45,281 nucleotides of DNA, from contig CAXNAA020000005.1 of NCBI GenBank assembly GCA_964200075.2, positions 1-45,281 on the forward strand. Direction: 5' to 3'. This DNA comes from Sphacelaria rigidula. Lineage: Eukaryota > Phaeophyceae > Sphacelariales. A program made the position numbers and the translations under genes. The notes below the pieces were generated by a model, which did no database searches, was not told the DNA's origin, and was given only the letters and a program-made list of their open reading frames with translations. Below, in pieces: positions 1 through 9,015 of this stretch (within the stretch, counting starts at the first letter, position 1; each line of letters opens with the position of its first letter).

Positions 1-127
1 ACGTAGTGAGAACGAACGAAGTGAATGAAGGGATAGGTTTAGGAACGGTAATTGAATATTATATGTGTGTAACATAGAATAATAGAAAGGTAAGAGAGTA
101 AACATAGCACGTAGTGAACGTAGTGAG
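1..127. repeat. Terminal direct repeat (circular overlap, left copy)
   Basis: The first 127 bases are identical to the last 127 (45155-45281). This is what an assembler leaves when a circular molecule is linearised, and 127 is a common k-mer size, so the real circle is probably 45,154 bp (inference). The segment lies inside a 117-bp-period tandem repeat, so the copy number at the junction is uncertain. Confidence 0.9.
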
Positions 128-1137
128 TTAGGGGGGGGTAGTATAAACTAGGTTTAGCAAATTGTTACATATGTATTATATATATATATTACCCCATATA
201 TATATGCTATATTCTTATCTCTTTATATCTATGTCAACTTCAGTTTAGCAAATTAATACATATCGTATCTTTAAGCTATTGTTAATAACTCTATATATTA
301 CTCTTATTCTAGCAATTTAATACATATTATATTATTATTATATATATATATCTTTAATAACACACAAATTTTAAATTAATGTTTGATATCTTTTCTATTA
401 TTGAATTAAAATCTTAATTGTTTTCATCTTAAATTCCGTTTATTGTATTAATTATAATTAATTTATCTTTTTTTTCTTTACTTCTTTCATTATTTATGTT
501 GAGGTAAATCTTTTTAAAAAATAAATAAAGTTATAGTATTGAAACCATATTAAATAGTTTAAGAGATTTATTTATTTTTTCTATTTGTAGTTAAGATTAT
601 TATATTATTAAAGTCTAATTTTTTCGTTTATTAAAGTATAAAATTGGATAAGAATATAAGTATAAATTTTGATAAGAATAGAATTTTATTTTCGTTAAAA
701 TATATTCATTTTTCGTTCACCAAGGTACCCCCCTTGATGAATTTTGTAAGGGCCCAAAAGCCGCAATTAACCGTTGTTTTGCTATAATAAAAAACCGCAC
801 TAGATTGCTGCTTTTTAAAAAAGTATAAAAAAAGTATAAAAAATAGTAAAAAATGCAATTTTAAAAAAGTGGGCGGTTAATTGCTGTAAAATAGGAGTTA
901 AATTTAAAAATGTATTTAACTTTTCTTAAAACGGAAAATAACGCGGTATTGCCAGCATTTTTATTGTTTATGATTAGGTTCTATATCTTCTATTAAAGTA
1001 TTCAATTTGATCGTAAATATTCACTTTAAAAAGCATATTAAATATGAATTATTATTTAATTAATAGATTTTTAATTTATCTTTTTTCTTTTTTAGCTTCT
1101 TTTTTTATGTTAAATAAAATTCTTTTTGATACAAAAA
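128..1137. other. AT-rich non-coding region
   Basis: No protein or RNA gene is visible. It starts with a run of eight G at 131-138. It then holds three imperfect copies of a short motif (TAGCAAATT followed by ACATAT, near 156, 245 and 308), a related inverted copy of which lies near 27765-27793. The right part carries the inverted-repeat module at 710-885. Together with 43.2-45.28 kb it forms the main non-coding region across the circle junction. Confidence 0.7.
710..885. repeat. Long inverted repeat, left arm (GGTACC module)
   Basis: Bases 710-744 (35 bp, GGTACC at 724-729) are the exact reverse complement of 27534-27568. Bases 827-885 (59 bp, T/A-rich, ending TTAATTGCT) match the reverse complement of 27394-27452 with two differences. 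The gap between blocks is 82 bp here and 81 bp in the other copy, so this is one colinear ~175-bp inverted repeat with a diverged middle. The middle contains CCGCACTAGATTGCTGC, a second module that recurs elsewhere. Confidence 0.9.
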
Positions 1138-1200
1138 GTGATGGACGAAAATTGAACTCTTTCAGGACATTCTATATTAATTAGAATGCCTTTTTCCACG
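1138..1200 (-). other. tRNA-like element (3' of the unknown ORF)
   Basis: On the minus strand a 5-7-5 T-arm-like hairpin (1147-1163, loop AGTTCAA) follows a 7-bp stem with a 7-nt loop (CATTCTA/TAGAATG, loop ATTAATA). A partial acceptor pairs GTGGA with TCCAT. There is no D-arm, so a working tRNA is unlikely. It begins about 20 nt after the stop of the unknown ORF ending at 1220 and may mark its mRNA 3' end. One of six such elements. Confidence 0.45.
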
Positions 1201-1219
1201 TCTAGCCTTACAAAATTTA

Positions 1220-1887
1220 TTATATTTTTTCTATTACATCATTTACGATTTTCGATACCTCTACAACTGTCATCGGATCTATGTTTGGTATATTATCTTT
1301 CATATGGTTAATAAAAGACTGCATCACATGATCAGCATAATCGGTTTTAGCTAGCATTAATCGGTCTTCACTCAAAATCGTATTATTTATATTTTCAGGG
1401 AATGCCTTGCAAAATTTTTTTGTTAAATTTAATACGTCATATTTTATTTCTAAAATGGTGCGATATATCTCTTCCGGCGTCACATTTTCAATATTTAATA
1501 TTTCACTTTTATTTCCGTTCTCAACATTTAAATTTGTATTTTTATCTACCAAATTTGTATTGATCATTTGTCCCATCACAAAAGTGAATAAAAGTGAAAC
1601 TGAAATAAGAGCAAGTGCTTCGGTTCATGGAATATTATATATATAATCAAAAAGATAATCTGAAAAAGTTTGTTTTTTAGCAGTTTGAATTTTATTTAAT
1701 TCTGCCATTAAAATTTTAATTTGATTTTCTTGTTCTTTTAAAGCATTGAGCATTGCTCGATCGTTAAAAAATATTAAAAACAAGCTAGGCAAAAAAAGCC
1801 TATCAAAATGTATTGAACTTTCACCCAAAATGAATTAGTATTGATTTTACTGTTATCATTTCTTAGCGAGTTTTTATTTCTTGCCAT
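1220..1887 (-). CDS. Unknown membrane ORF with apparent -1 frameshift
   Basis: Not recognised. The main frame (ATG at 1753, stop at 1220, 177 aa, one TGA read as Trp at 1625-1627) has a coiled-coil-like start (residues ~1-30), one membrane segment (~48-68, after YIYNIPW) and an Asn-rich then charged tail. A separate frame begins at an ATG at 1887 and runs 37 codons (MARNKNSL..., ending in a hydrophobic stretch) to a TAA at 1774-1776. It enters the main frame if the reader slips -1 near a run of seven T. The joined gene would be about 220 aa. An indel error, programmed frameshifting or decay are all possible. The YN-I-P motif just before the membrane segment recalls the YNDP motif of the 329- and 240-aa ORFs. 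The sequence upstream has no promoter motif. Confidence 0.5.
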
Positions 1888-1985
1888 ATTTTTTCATTTG
1901 TATTGTTTTTTCATTTTTTTTTGTTTAATTTATCAAAACATAAAATTGTTTTGTGTTTAATTATTATAATAATTAAACATATTAC

Positions 1986-2057
1986 AGATACAAAAGAGAA
2001 TCGAACTCTTATTTCAGGATTTGCAATCCAATACATTAGCCGTTATGTTATTGTATC
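1986..2057 (-). tRNA. trnC: tRNA-Cys (GCA)
   Basis: The acceptor GATACAA/TTGTATC pairs fully. The anticodon loop TTGCAAA gives GCA, with one T-T mismatch in its stem, and the T-arm carries GTTCGAT. It lies between the unknown ORF and the rps11-rps13 pair on the same strand. Confidence 0.88.
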
Positions 2058-2074
2058 ATTAAAAAATTATATTT

Positions 2075-2150
2075 TTTAGATGGGAATAGAACCCATATTT
2101 ATTCTTAAATGTAAATATGTAAAAATAAAAAAGCTATTTTAATTTTAGCA
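2075..2150 (-). other. tRNA-like element (3' of rps11)
   Basis: A perfect 5-bp T-arm (ATGGG/CCCAT, loop TTCTATT) lies at 2080-2096. It is followed by CTAAAAA, which can pair with an upstream T-rich strand. Only ~28 nt separate acceptor and T-arm sides, room for one hairpin (ATTTA/TAAAT) but no D-arm. It begins ~10 nt after the rps11 stop. It is a degenerate tRNA or a processing signal. Confidence 0.45.
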
Positions 2151-2159
2151 TTTAAAATA

Positions 2160-3323
2160 TTATTTAAATACTCTCATTCTACGTCTTTTTTTTCTAACTT
2201 TTTTTGGTGCACGACAACCATTAAAAATCTTTTTTTCTACAACATTATATAAAATTTGTCTTCTTTTGAATTTATTTCTTAATAAACGAAGAACTTTTTT
2301 TCTTAATCTTCTTGGTGTATTAACGTTAATTATAATTCCTCCTTCTTTTTGTACAATTTCATATGGTTTTTTATTATTAACACTACCTTTTACAAAATTT
2401 CTTTTAGTTTGTTTTTTTGTAAAATTATTTCTTATGTTAAAATAAAATTTGTTTATGATTGATTCAAAAATATATCTCATTGTTTTTTTTGAAGCTTTGG
2501 TTTTATATTTTCCAGCAGAACAAGAATCAGTAGTTGAAATATTTTTGTTTATATCAGATAAATTACAAAAAACATTGTTTGGTTTTATAAGAATATTCAG
2601 TCTATGTTTAAAAATATTATGAGAATTAGGTATTAAAAATGCTCTAGATTTTTTAGTAACAAAACGTTTGCGATATAATAATTTTCTATTGCTTTTTTTT
2701 TGTCAACTCTTTATTCTTTTAATTTTTAAATTTGATTGTTTTTTTTCTTCCTCTTTTTGATTTAAATTTGTCATGGCATTAGCATTTTTATCATCTATAT
2801 TTTTTACAGAATCATTAGCTAATTTTTTAGATTTTTTAGTTCATTTAAGAAGAAGTGCTCTTTTAGAAAGATTTTCTTTAGTAAGAGTTGTTTTAATGTT
2901 TGCTTTTCTTATCAAAAATTGATTAATAAGAGCATTATTTTCAAAATCGTTGTCAGAATTAATATTTAAATTCTCATTTTTTTTAATAATATTTTTTAAT
3001 AATTTAATAAAAGTTGTCCTTTTTTGTTCTAAAATAGTATTATTGGTTAATAAATTTCTATTTTTTTCAGATTCTAATTTTAAAATACTATTAAAAAATT
3101 GTATTTTTTTCATGAAGAACATTGGTCTTTTTTTTCTTTTAAACTTTTTAAAATTTTTTCCTTTTTTTTTTAGAAAAGCTCTTTTTCTTTTAAAATTATT
3201 AAATTTTTTTTTATTTGCTTTTTTAGCATTATCTTTTCTCGCAGAATTCATTTTAGCAGAAGTTTTTTTAGCTATAATGTTGTCATTTTGAGTTGATATA
3301 TTTTTTTTTAATTTTTCAATCAT
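2160..3323 (-). CDS. rps11: Ribosomal protein S11 with long basic N-terminus
   Basis: Small-subunit protein of the 30S platform near the decoding site. The 387-aa frame uses TGA as Trp at 2841-2843 and 2703-2705. The S11 domain is confined to about the last 150 residues: NRKLLYRKRF, a SAGKYKTKASKKT segment matching the family's SSGxxGFKGxRKxT region, and a C-terminal FNGCRAPKKVRKKRR matching the HNGCRPPKKRR signature. The first ~230 residues are Lys/Asn-rich with no recognised domain; usual S11 is ~130 aa. It lies 28 nt after rps13 on the same strand, a common bacterial order. The start at 3323 is the first ATG of the frame; a shorter start is possible. Confidence 0.85.
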
Positions 3324-3351
3324 AATTATTATTTTTCTAAACTAAAAATTA

Positions 3352-3651
3352 TCATAAATTATTTTTTTTAATAATTTTTGGTGTTGCATTTGTATGAGTT
3401 CTTTGTCCTCTTACGGGATAGTTTTTTCTATGTCTAGAACCTCTATAACTTTTAATATCTTTATAAAATTGTATATTATTTATAACATTATTAAAAAGAT
3501 CAATATTAGTTAAAGTATTTAAACAAGTGTGATTAAAATTAATTTTATGTGAACTTTTTAAAAAAGTTTGTTTAGCTTTTAAATTAATTCCGTGAATTTT
3601 TTTGAATTTATTTTCGGTTGGTTTTCCTAATCCGTATTTTTTTAAAAACAT
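3352..3651 (-). CDS. rps13: Ribosomal protein S13
   Basis: Small-subunit head protein contacting the A/P-site tRNAs and the large subunit. It is 99 aa, a little shorter than the usual ~120. The C-terminal signature is clear: [22 protein letters not shown] matches the family's YRGxRHxxxLPVRGQRTxTNAR (residues ~68-90). The N-terminal helix-turn-helix region is weakly conserved. It is the first gene of the short minus unit rps13-rps11, with a promoter-like motif ~28 nt upstream (3679-3702). Confidence 0.9.
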   Translation of the reverse strand: MFLKKYGLGKPTENKFKKIHGINLKAKQTFLKSSHKINFNHTCLNTLTNIDLFNNVINNIQFYKDIKSYRGSRHRKNYPVRGQRTHTNATPKIIKKNNL

Positions 3652-3678
3652 ATATTATTATTTAAGTAATTCTTAGTT

Positions 3679-3702
3679 TCTTTATATACCTCGAATTGTA
3701 AA
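3679..3702 (-). promoter_or_regulatory. Putative promoter for rps13-rps11
   Basis: The minus strand reads TTACAATTCGAGG then TATATAAAGAAA, one copy of the recurrent ATTACAAAT / TTATATAAAGAA motif. It lies ~28 nt before the rps13 start and points at it. Promoter function is inference from position and recurrence. Confidence 0.5.
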
Positions 3703-3748
3703 AATATTTAACAAAAATCAAGTAAATCCTTATAAAAAGACAAAAGCA

Positions 3749-3775
3749 ATTACAATTTTAATTATAAAAAGAAAA
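3749..3775 (+). promoter_or_regulatory. Putative promoter for the tRNA-Asn to nad1 unit
   Basis: ATTACAATTTTAATTATAAA followed by AAGAAAA ends 5 nt before tRNA-Asn. It is divergent from the rps13 copy ~50 bp away, so the 129-bp spacer looks like a bidirectional promoter. A partial related sequence containing a 16-bp palindrome (TTGTAATTAATTACAA) lies at 3873-3888 before tRNA-Lys. Confidence 0.5.
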
Positions 3776-3779
3776 ATAT

Positions 3780-3851
3780 TCTTTGGTAGCTCAGTGGTAG
3801 AGCAAAAGGCTGTTAACCTTCTGGTCGAGGGTTCGATTCCCTCCCAAGGAT
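3780..3851 (+). tRNA. trnN: tRNA-Asn (GTT)
   Basis: Full cloverleaf. Acceptor TCTTTGG/CCAAGGA, D-arm AGCTCAGTGGTAGAGC, anticodon loop CTGTTAA giving GTT, T-loop GTTCGATT. First of four tandem tRNAs opening the plus-strand ribosomal-protein unit. Confidence 0.95.
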
Positions 3852-3906
3852 ATAAATTATAAAAAAGTTAAAATTGTAATTAATTACAAAAAGAAAAGGG
3901 AAGAAT

Positions 3907-3978
3907 AAGTGTATAGCTTAATGGTAGAGCAGTGGACTTTTAATCCAAAAGTTCTGGGTTCGATTCCCAGTACACTTA
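3907..3978 (+). tRNA. trnK: tRNA-Lys (TTT)
   Basis: Full cloverleaf. Acceptor AAGTGTA/TACACTT, anticodon loop CTTTTAA giving TTT, T-arm CTGGGTTCGATTCCCAG. Six nt before tRNA-Arg. Confidence 0.95.
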
Positions 3979-3983
3979 CTTAA

Positions 3984-4057
3984 ACACCCTTAGCTCAACA
4001 GGCTAGAGCAATAACCTTCTAAGTTATAGGTTAAAGGTTCGATTCCTTTAGGGTGTA
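3984..4057 (+). tRNA. trnR: tRNA-Arg (TCT)
   Basis: Full cloverleaf. Acceptor ACACCCT/AGGGTGT, anticodon loop CTTCTAA giving TCT, which reads AGA/AGG. It is the only Arg tRNA found, although CGN codons are used in the proteins (for example in nad1 and rps4). Confidence 0.95.
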
Positions 4058-4062
4058 AAATC

Positions 4063-4134
4063 GTCTGAATAGCTCAGAGGTAGAGCAATGGACTGAAAAT
4101 CCATGGGTCAGTGGTTCAATTCCACTTTTAGACA
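4063..4134 (+). tRNA. trnF: tRNA-Phe (GAA)
   Basis: Acceptor GTCTGAA/TTTAGAC with one G-U pair, anticodon loop CTGAAAA giving GAA, T-loop GTTCAATT. Last tRNA before rps8. Confidence 0.95.
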
Positions 4135-4157
4135 CTAAAAAAAAAAGTAAAAAATAC

Positions 4158-4556
4158 ATGAATATAAAAACAGTTCAACTTCTTACTCAATTAAAAAATG
4201 CATCTCTAATCAATCAAGAAAGAATAGTTGCAGATTCAAATCATTTTGTTTTAAAATTGTTAAAAATTTTATATAAAGAAGGTTTAATATTATCATTTCA
4301 AATAAAAAGAAAACAAAATTTTCTAAATGAAACATCAGAAGCTCAAATTAATATTCGATATGTTCATAATAAACCAGTATTTAAAAATTTAAAGATAGTT
4401 TCATCACCTTCTTATAAAAAAATTGTTAGCTTAAAAAATATTAGTCGTATTGTAGCTAAAAAAAGATTTTTTCTTTTTTCAACTAATTTAGGATTGTTAA
4501 CATTAAATGAATGTAAAAAGCATCATGTAGGAGGAATATTACTTCTTGTTTGTTAA
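4158..4556 (+). CDS. rps8: Ribosomal protein S8
   Basis: Small-subunit protein binding central-domain 16S rRNA. It is 132 aa, normal for the family. The N-terminal half has the KLLKILYKEGLI pattern (L-x-x-EG-L/F-I) and the C-terminus has the S8 signature: FSTNLGLLTLNECKKHHVGG followed by a short hydrophobic end, matching STxxGIMTxxEAxxxxVGGE. It starts 23 nt after tRNA-Phe and leads directly to rpl6, as in bacterial spc operons. Confidence 0.92.
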   Translation: MNIKTVQLLTQLKNASLINQERIVADSNHFVLKLLKILYKEGLILSFQIKRKQNFLNETSEAQINIRYVHNKPVFKNLKIVSSPSYKKIVSLKNISRIVAKKRFFLFSTNLGLLTLNECKKHHVGGILLLVC

Positions 4557-4571
4557 AAGAAAAATTAAAAT

Positions 4572-5111
4572 ATGGAAAATAAAAAAATAATTATACCAAA
4601 TAAAATATCTATTTCATTAGTAATAATTAAGAATATTAAATTTATAACAATAAAAAATGATGTTGAAACAAAATTTGTTTCTCTTCCATCTTTTATTCAG
4701 TTACAAAAAGCAGATAATATTTTAACATTAGTAAATAAAGAATTAACTATAGAGAAACTTTCGGCATATAATCAATTTGTAAATACTTTACAATTTGCAA
4801 TTAAAAATTTATCCACATCTTTTAATAAAAAAATATTTTTAAAAGGATTAGGTTTTCGTGCAAATATTCTTGAAGAGCTTGATATGGTTGAATTTAAAAT
4901 AGGATTTAGTCATTTGATTCAAATGAAAATACCTCAAGATATTACAATGAAAATCCGAAAAAGTTTTATTCATATTGAAGGAAAAGATAAAGTTTCTTTA
5001 GGAAATTTTGTAAATAAAATTATATACTTAAAATCTCCTGATTCTTATAAAGGAAAAGGGTTTTGATATAAGTATCAAAAAAAAACACTAAAAGTAGTTA
5101 AAAAAAAATAA
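4572..5111 (+). CDS. rpl6: Ribosomal protein L6
   Basis: Large-subunit protein near the factor-binding site. 179 aa once the TGA at 5064-5066 is read as Trp, giving a short basic tail. The second repeat is recognisable: KIFLKGLGFRANI (about residues 89-101, matching the L6 LxGxGY/FR motif), then EFKIGFSHLI and a C-terminal SPDSYKGKGFWYK, the family's PexYKGKGIRY motif. Start and stop lie in the rps8-rpl6-rps2 order, and the stop overlaps the next ATG by one base (TAATG), which suggests coupled translation. Confidence 0.92.
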
Positions 5112-5713
5112 TGAGCAAACAACTAAGCACAATGTTAATCAAGCAATTAATTGATTTAGATTTTCCTTTTGTAAAAACTGAAAGAAAAGGGGAAATTTTA
5201 AATTCATCTGTATTGCGTATAAATTTAAAAGATAAAAATCAATTTCATATTTTAGACTTATTTAAATTAAATAGTAGTTTAAAACAATTTATCAGAATTT
5301 TATATTTATTAAAAAATCCAAAAGTTCCAACTGATTTTACTATATATATCTGATGTACAAACAAATATATTACAGAATTAATCGAACTTTTTCTTGTGGA
5401 ATATAAAATATCAAAATATTTTGTTATTTGTGATTATTTTCCATTAATAAGTTTAACTGAAACTAAAGATAAACAAAAATTCCTTTTTGTTTTAGGAGAT
5501 CCTTGAACAGAGAAATCATCACAAATGTTAGAATCTCGTGTTTTATATAATAAAATCTTTTTAGTAAGTAGTTTAAATTTTAAACAAGAACGTCCAAATT
5601 TAAACTTATATAAAATTCAAAATGATTTATCAGATTATAAAAAATTACTTGTTTTATTAATAATTATTGAAAGAATTATTGGTAATCCAAAAAATCATAA
5701 CTTAAAAAAATAG
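5111..5713 (+). CDS. rps2: Probable ribosomal protein S2
   Basis: 200 aa with TGA as Trp at 5351-5353 and 5504-5506. Sequence similarity is weak. The segment with NQFHILDLFKLNSSLKQFIR (about residues 43-62) matches the S2 pattern N-x-x-H-I-I-D-L-x-K-T-x-x-x-L followed by an aliphatic helix. The N-terminal LIKQLIDLDFPFVK can align to the S2 start (LLxAGVHFGH) but lacks its Gly/His. The main support is position between rpl6 and rps4, where stramenopile mitochondrial genomes carry rps2. It overlaps the rpl6 stop by one base and ends 6 nt before rps4. It could instead be an unrelated lineage-specific ORF. Confidence 0.6.
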
Positions 5714-5719
5714 AAAATT

Positions 5720-6487
5720 ATGCGTTTTTTAAACAAATATAAAATTCATGGAAATTATACATCTGCCTCTAAAAAATTACCTTTAAGAATTCTTAAATTT
5801 AAACGTACAAAGTGAGCAAAAATAAAAATAAAAATTAGACAGATATTTAAAAGAAAAATTTCTAAATGATCAAAAAAGAATAAATTTTCTAATAAAAATA
5901 ATAAAAAATTCAATAAAAATTTAAATGAATTTAAAACAAACAAAAGAAAAAAACCGATTTATTTAGATTTATTACGTGTTAATGTTCTTCGTGGAAAATT
6001 CTTTTTAAATAAATATTATCTAACAAAACTCCAAACAAGAAAATATGTTTCAAGTTTGTATGATAATGCAATAACTATAAAAACTGATAAAAAACAAAAA
6101 TATAAAAGAAATCTACTTTGTTATAATATTGTAAAACCACTATTTCGTATTGATATTCTTTTATGATATTTAAATTTTTTTATTAGTTCATTTTCAGCTC
6201 GTCTTTTAATTAATAGTGGTTTTATATTTATTAATAATAAAAGAGTAAAACCAAATTATTGTGTTAAAAAAGGGGATATTATTTCATTTGATTTACCAGA
6301 AAATTGTAGTTCTTATTTAGAAGTTCAATCAAAATATCAAAGAATAAGAAAATTCTTTCCTTTTTTAGAATATGATTATTATACAAATACTTTTATTGTA
6401 TTAAAAGATTGAGAAGAACTAGAAAAAAATGATTTTGCATTATTATTTTCTGAAATTCGTAAATTTCAATATCTATCTAAAAAATAA
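5720..6487 (+). CDS. rps4: Ribosomal protein S4
   Basis: Primary binder of the 5' domain of SSU rRNA. 255 aa with TGA codons as Trp. The N-terminal ~75 residues are basic and variable. The S4 RNA-binding domain sits near residues 140-195: PLFRIDILLWYLNFF, SARLLINSGFIFINNKRVKP and CVKKGDIISF match the family's RLDxxLxxxxFxxSxxxARQLIxHGHVxVNGxxVxxPSYxVKxGDxI. It starts 6 nt after rps2 and is followed 20 nt later by nad1. Confidence 0.9.
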
Positions 6488-6507
6488 AAATTATATAAAA
6501 TAAAATT

Positions 6508-7518
6508 ATGACTTTATCAATAAATTTAGACTTTTTATTAACTTGGTTAATTATCCCATTAATCAAAATTTTAATTATTATTGTTCCATTATTAATTTCA
6601 GTAGCTTATTTTACATTAGCAGAAAGAAAAATATTAGGAGCTATACAACGTAGAAGAGGACCCAATGTTGTTGGAGCTTTTGGATTATTACAACCATTAT
6701 CAGATGGATTTAAATTATTAGTAAAAGAAACTGTATTGCCAAGTAGTGCAAATAGATTAATTTTTATAATTTCACCAATGTTAACTTTTGTTATTAGTTT
6801 AATGGGTTGAGCAGTAATTCCATATGATAAATATTCAATTTTAGCTGAAATGAATATTGGTTTCTTATATCTATTTGCAATGTCTTCTTTAGGTGTTTAT
6901 GGAATTATTATGTCTGGATGATCTAGTAATTCAAAATATGCTTTTTTAGGAGCATTACGTTCGACAGCTCAAATGGTTTCATATGAAGTATCAATTGGTT
7001 TTATTATGATTACAATTGTAGTTTGTTGTGGATCATTTAATTTACAACAAATAATTGAAACTCAAAGAAATATTTGATTTGTAATACCATTTTTTCCTGT
7101 ATTTTTAATCTTTTTTACTTCCGCTTTAGCAGAAACCAATCGTCATCCGTTTGATTTACCTGAAGCAGAAGCAGAACTTGTTTCTGGATATAATGTTGAG
7201 TATTCTGCAATGGGATTTGCATTATTTTCATTAGGAGAATATGCTAATATGTTAATGATGAGTTCAATTAATGTTGTTCTATTTTTTGGAGGTTGATTAG
7301 CTCCAGTTTCTTTTTTAAATTTTCTTCCAGGATCTTTTTGATTTGGAGTTAAAATTTGTTTCTTTGTGTTTTTATTTATTTGAATGAGAGCAGCATTACC
7401 AAGATATCGTTATGATCAATTAATGGGTCTAGGATGAAAAGTTTTTTTACCTATCTCATTATCGTATTTAATGTTGACTTACAGTGTTTTAATTAATTTT
7501 AATTTATTACCTTATTAA
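6508..7518 (+). CDS. nad1: NADH dehydrogenase subunit 1
   Basis: Membrane-arm subunit of complex I forming the quinone channel with ND7 and the 49/PSST module. 336 aa, normal length, with about eight membrane segments. The signature loops are present: [16 protein letters not shown] (residues ~38-53) and [20 protein letters not shown] (~210-229). Several conserved Trp are TGA. It follows rps4 by 20 nt and is followed 8 nt later by rps10, so it belongs to the same transcript as the ribosomal proteins. Confidence 0.97.
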
Positions 7519-7526
7519 AAAAAGTT

Positions 7527-7823
7527 ATGAAATATAAAATCACTATAACATCAAGTTCACCAAATTCTTTAAATACATATATTAAGTTTTTAAAGTTATT
7601 ATTTAAAAATTGAAATATAGAACCACAATTATTTTATTTACCAACATCTACAAAAAAAATTGCTTTGCTTAAATCACCACATGTGAATAAGAAAGCTAAA
7701 GAGCATTTTGAAATTAGAACAGCTCGAAGAATTTTACAATTTCAAAGTTCTTTAGGTAATGAACGAATCTTAACTTTATTATCTAATAAACCAAATTCTG
7801 TTAATTTAAAATTTAATTATTAG
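7527..7823 (+). CDS. rps10: Ribosomal protein S10
   Basis: Small-subunit head protein. 98 aa, typical of the family. The core motif is clear: LPTSTKKIALLKSPHVNKKA followed by KEHFEIRTARRIL (residues ~38-70) matches LPTKxxxxTVLRSPHVxKxSREQFExRTHKR. It begins 8 nt after the nad1 stop. A promoter-like motif lies downstream (7897-7925), so the next ORF may have its own transcript. Confidence 0.95.
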
Positions 7824-7896
7824 AATAAGCGGAGTTTGGGCTATTTTAAGAATTTAAAAATAAAAATTTAAGGTCGATTTTTATTTCAGAATGTAA

Positions 7897-7925
7897 TTTA
7901 CATTTTTAATTATAAAAAGAGAAAA
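7897..7925 (+). promoter_or_regulatory. Putative promoter for the 329-aa ORF and atp9
   Basis: TTTACATTTTTAATTATAAA followed by AAGAGAAAA is close to the copy at 3749-3775. It lies 101 nt before the ORF starting at 8026 and points at it. The rest of the 202-nt spacer after rps10 holds nothing recognised. Confidence 0.45.
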
Positions 7926-8025
7926 TTTTAAAACAAATACAAAGAGGAAGAACTATTAAAAATATAGAAAAAGAACATTATTTGTTCGTCTATATGATAA
8001 GTATTCTCAAATAAAAATAAAAACT

Positions 8026-9015
8026 ATGTTCTTTTTACATTCAATGACTCAAAAAAAATTTTTAAATAAAGTTTTAGAAAAATTACTATATTTAAGTAGT
8101 TTAATTTCATCAATAAATCCAGAATCTGCGGGAACTCCAAAGACTTGAACTGCGTATTTATATAATGATATCTGATTAGGAATCTATAATGATCCTGTAA
8201 TTTATCCAGCTGTATTATTTTTTGGTACCGTTGGATTTTTTTTATTTCTTCAAGCAGTTAATTCAGGAGGAGGAGGTTCTGGAGGAGGTTTCGATAATTT
8301 TAATCTATCGGACAAATTATCTAGTGTTCCTGAAAATGTTACTATAATTAAGGAAACTAGTGCATCTTCTTTAATGTCTGACGCTGCTAATGTAATTAAT
8401 AATGTTATTACAACTCCAAAAGCAACTGAACAAGTATCGAGTGTTCTTAACGATGCGGTATCTGAGGTTGTGAGTAATGCAGAAAATATTGATACATTAA
8501 GTACTAGTATTTTAGAAACTGTGACTGAAGTTGCAGCAAATAATACTGGTATTTTAGAGAATTTTGCCACTGTAGATATACCTTCAGCTGGAAGTGTTTT
8601 TGTACTTGGTAGTATTTACAGTTTACTTACACCTGCCGTGAGTGCTGCGCTTCAAGCTTCACTGAGTGCTGTATCTACCACTCCAGTTCTTGAGTATGCT
8701 TTAGATCCTATGCCAAGTTCAAGTTTTATTATGGACCTGAGACGTAGTGGTCATTATGATCATGATTTTCTTAAAAATGTTAGTGTAACATTAAAGTCAT
8801 TAAGAATTGAGTATTTGATATTTGATATTAATCTTGAGATGGAATTAGTTCCAGGTCAATATTATTTTCCTTGAGATCTTAAATATTTTGAGGCCTTTAT
8901 AATAGGTATGTCTCCTAATCCTATAGATCCAGTGACAATTATATCAAGTCGAATAATGTTTCATTTACTAAGAAATCAAGGAGTAGTTGGTTTTATTATT
9001 AATCTCAACGAATAG
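8026..9015 (+). CDS. Unknown membrane-anchored ORF (329 aa), paralogue of 240-aa ORF
   Basis: Not recognised. 329 aa with TGA read as Trp, including the Trp of the PKTW motif. Layout: a basic amphipathic start (1-24); a module with LISSINP (about 26-32), TPKTW (~37-41) and IYNDP (~54-58); one membrane segment (~60-78); a Gly/Ser linker (SGGGGSGGG); a polar Ser/Val/Asn-rich region; a second hydrophobic stretch near 190-215; and a C-terminal globular-looking domain with PGQYYFPW and a hydrophobic end. The N-terminal module is shared with the ORF at 33699-34421. It sits between rps10 and atp9. Start could also be the ATG at 8044. Base use matches neighbours, with slightly more G and C in the middle. 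No function can be assigned. Confidence 0.8.

Noticed and set aside
8223-8229. GGTACC inside coding genes (orf329, nad7, nad5, cox1, tRNA-Ile)
   Set aside because: The hexamer is a common palindrome; none of these has the C-run or the second module of the intergenic repeats. The cob copy at 34393 was left out of the family for the same reason.
8250-8570. 106-aa minus-strand open frame opposite the 329-aa ORF
   Set aside because: The plus-strand frame continues across it with TGA as Trp and shares a module with another ORF; the minus frame has nothing to support it.
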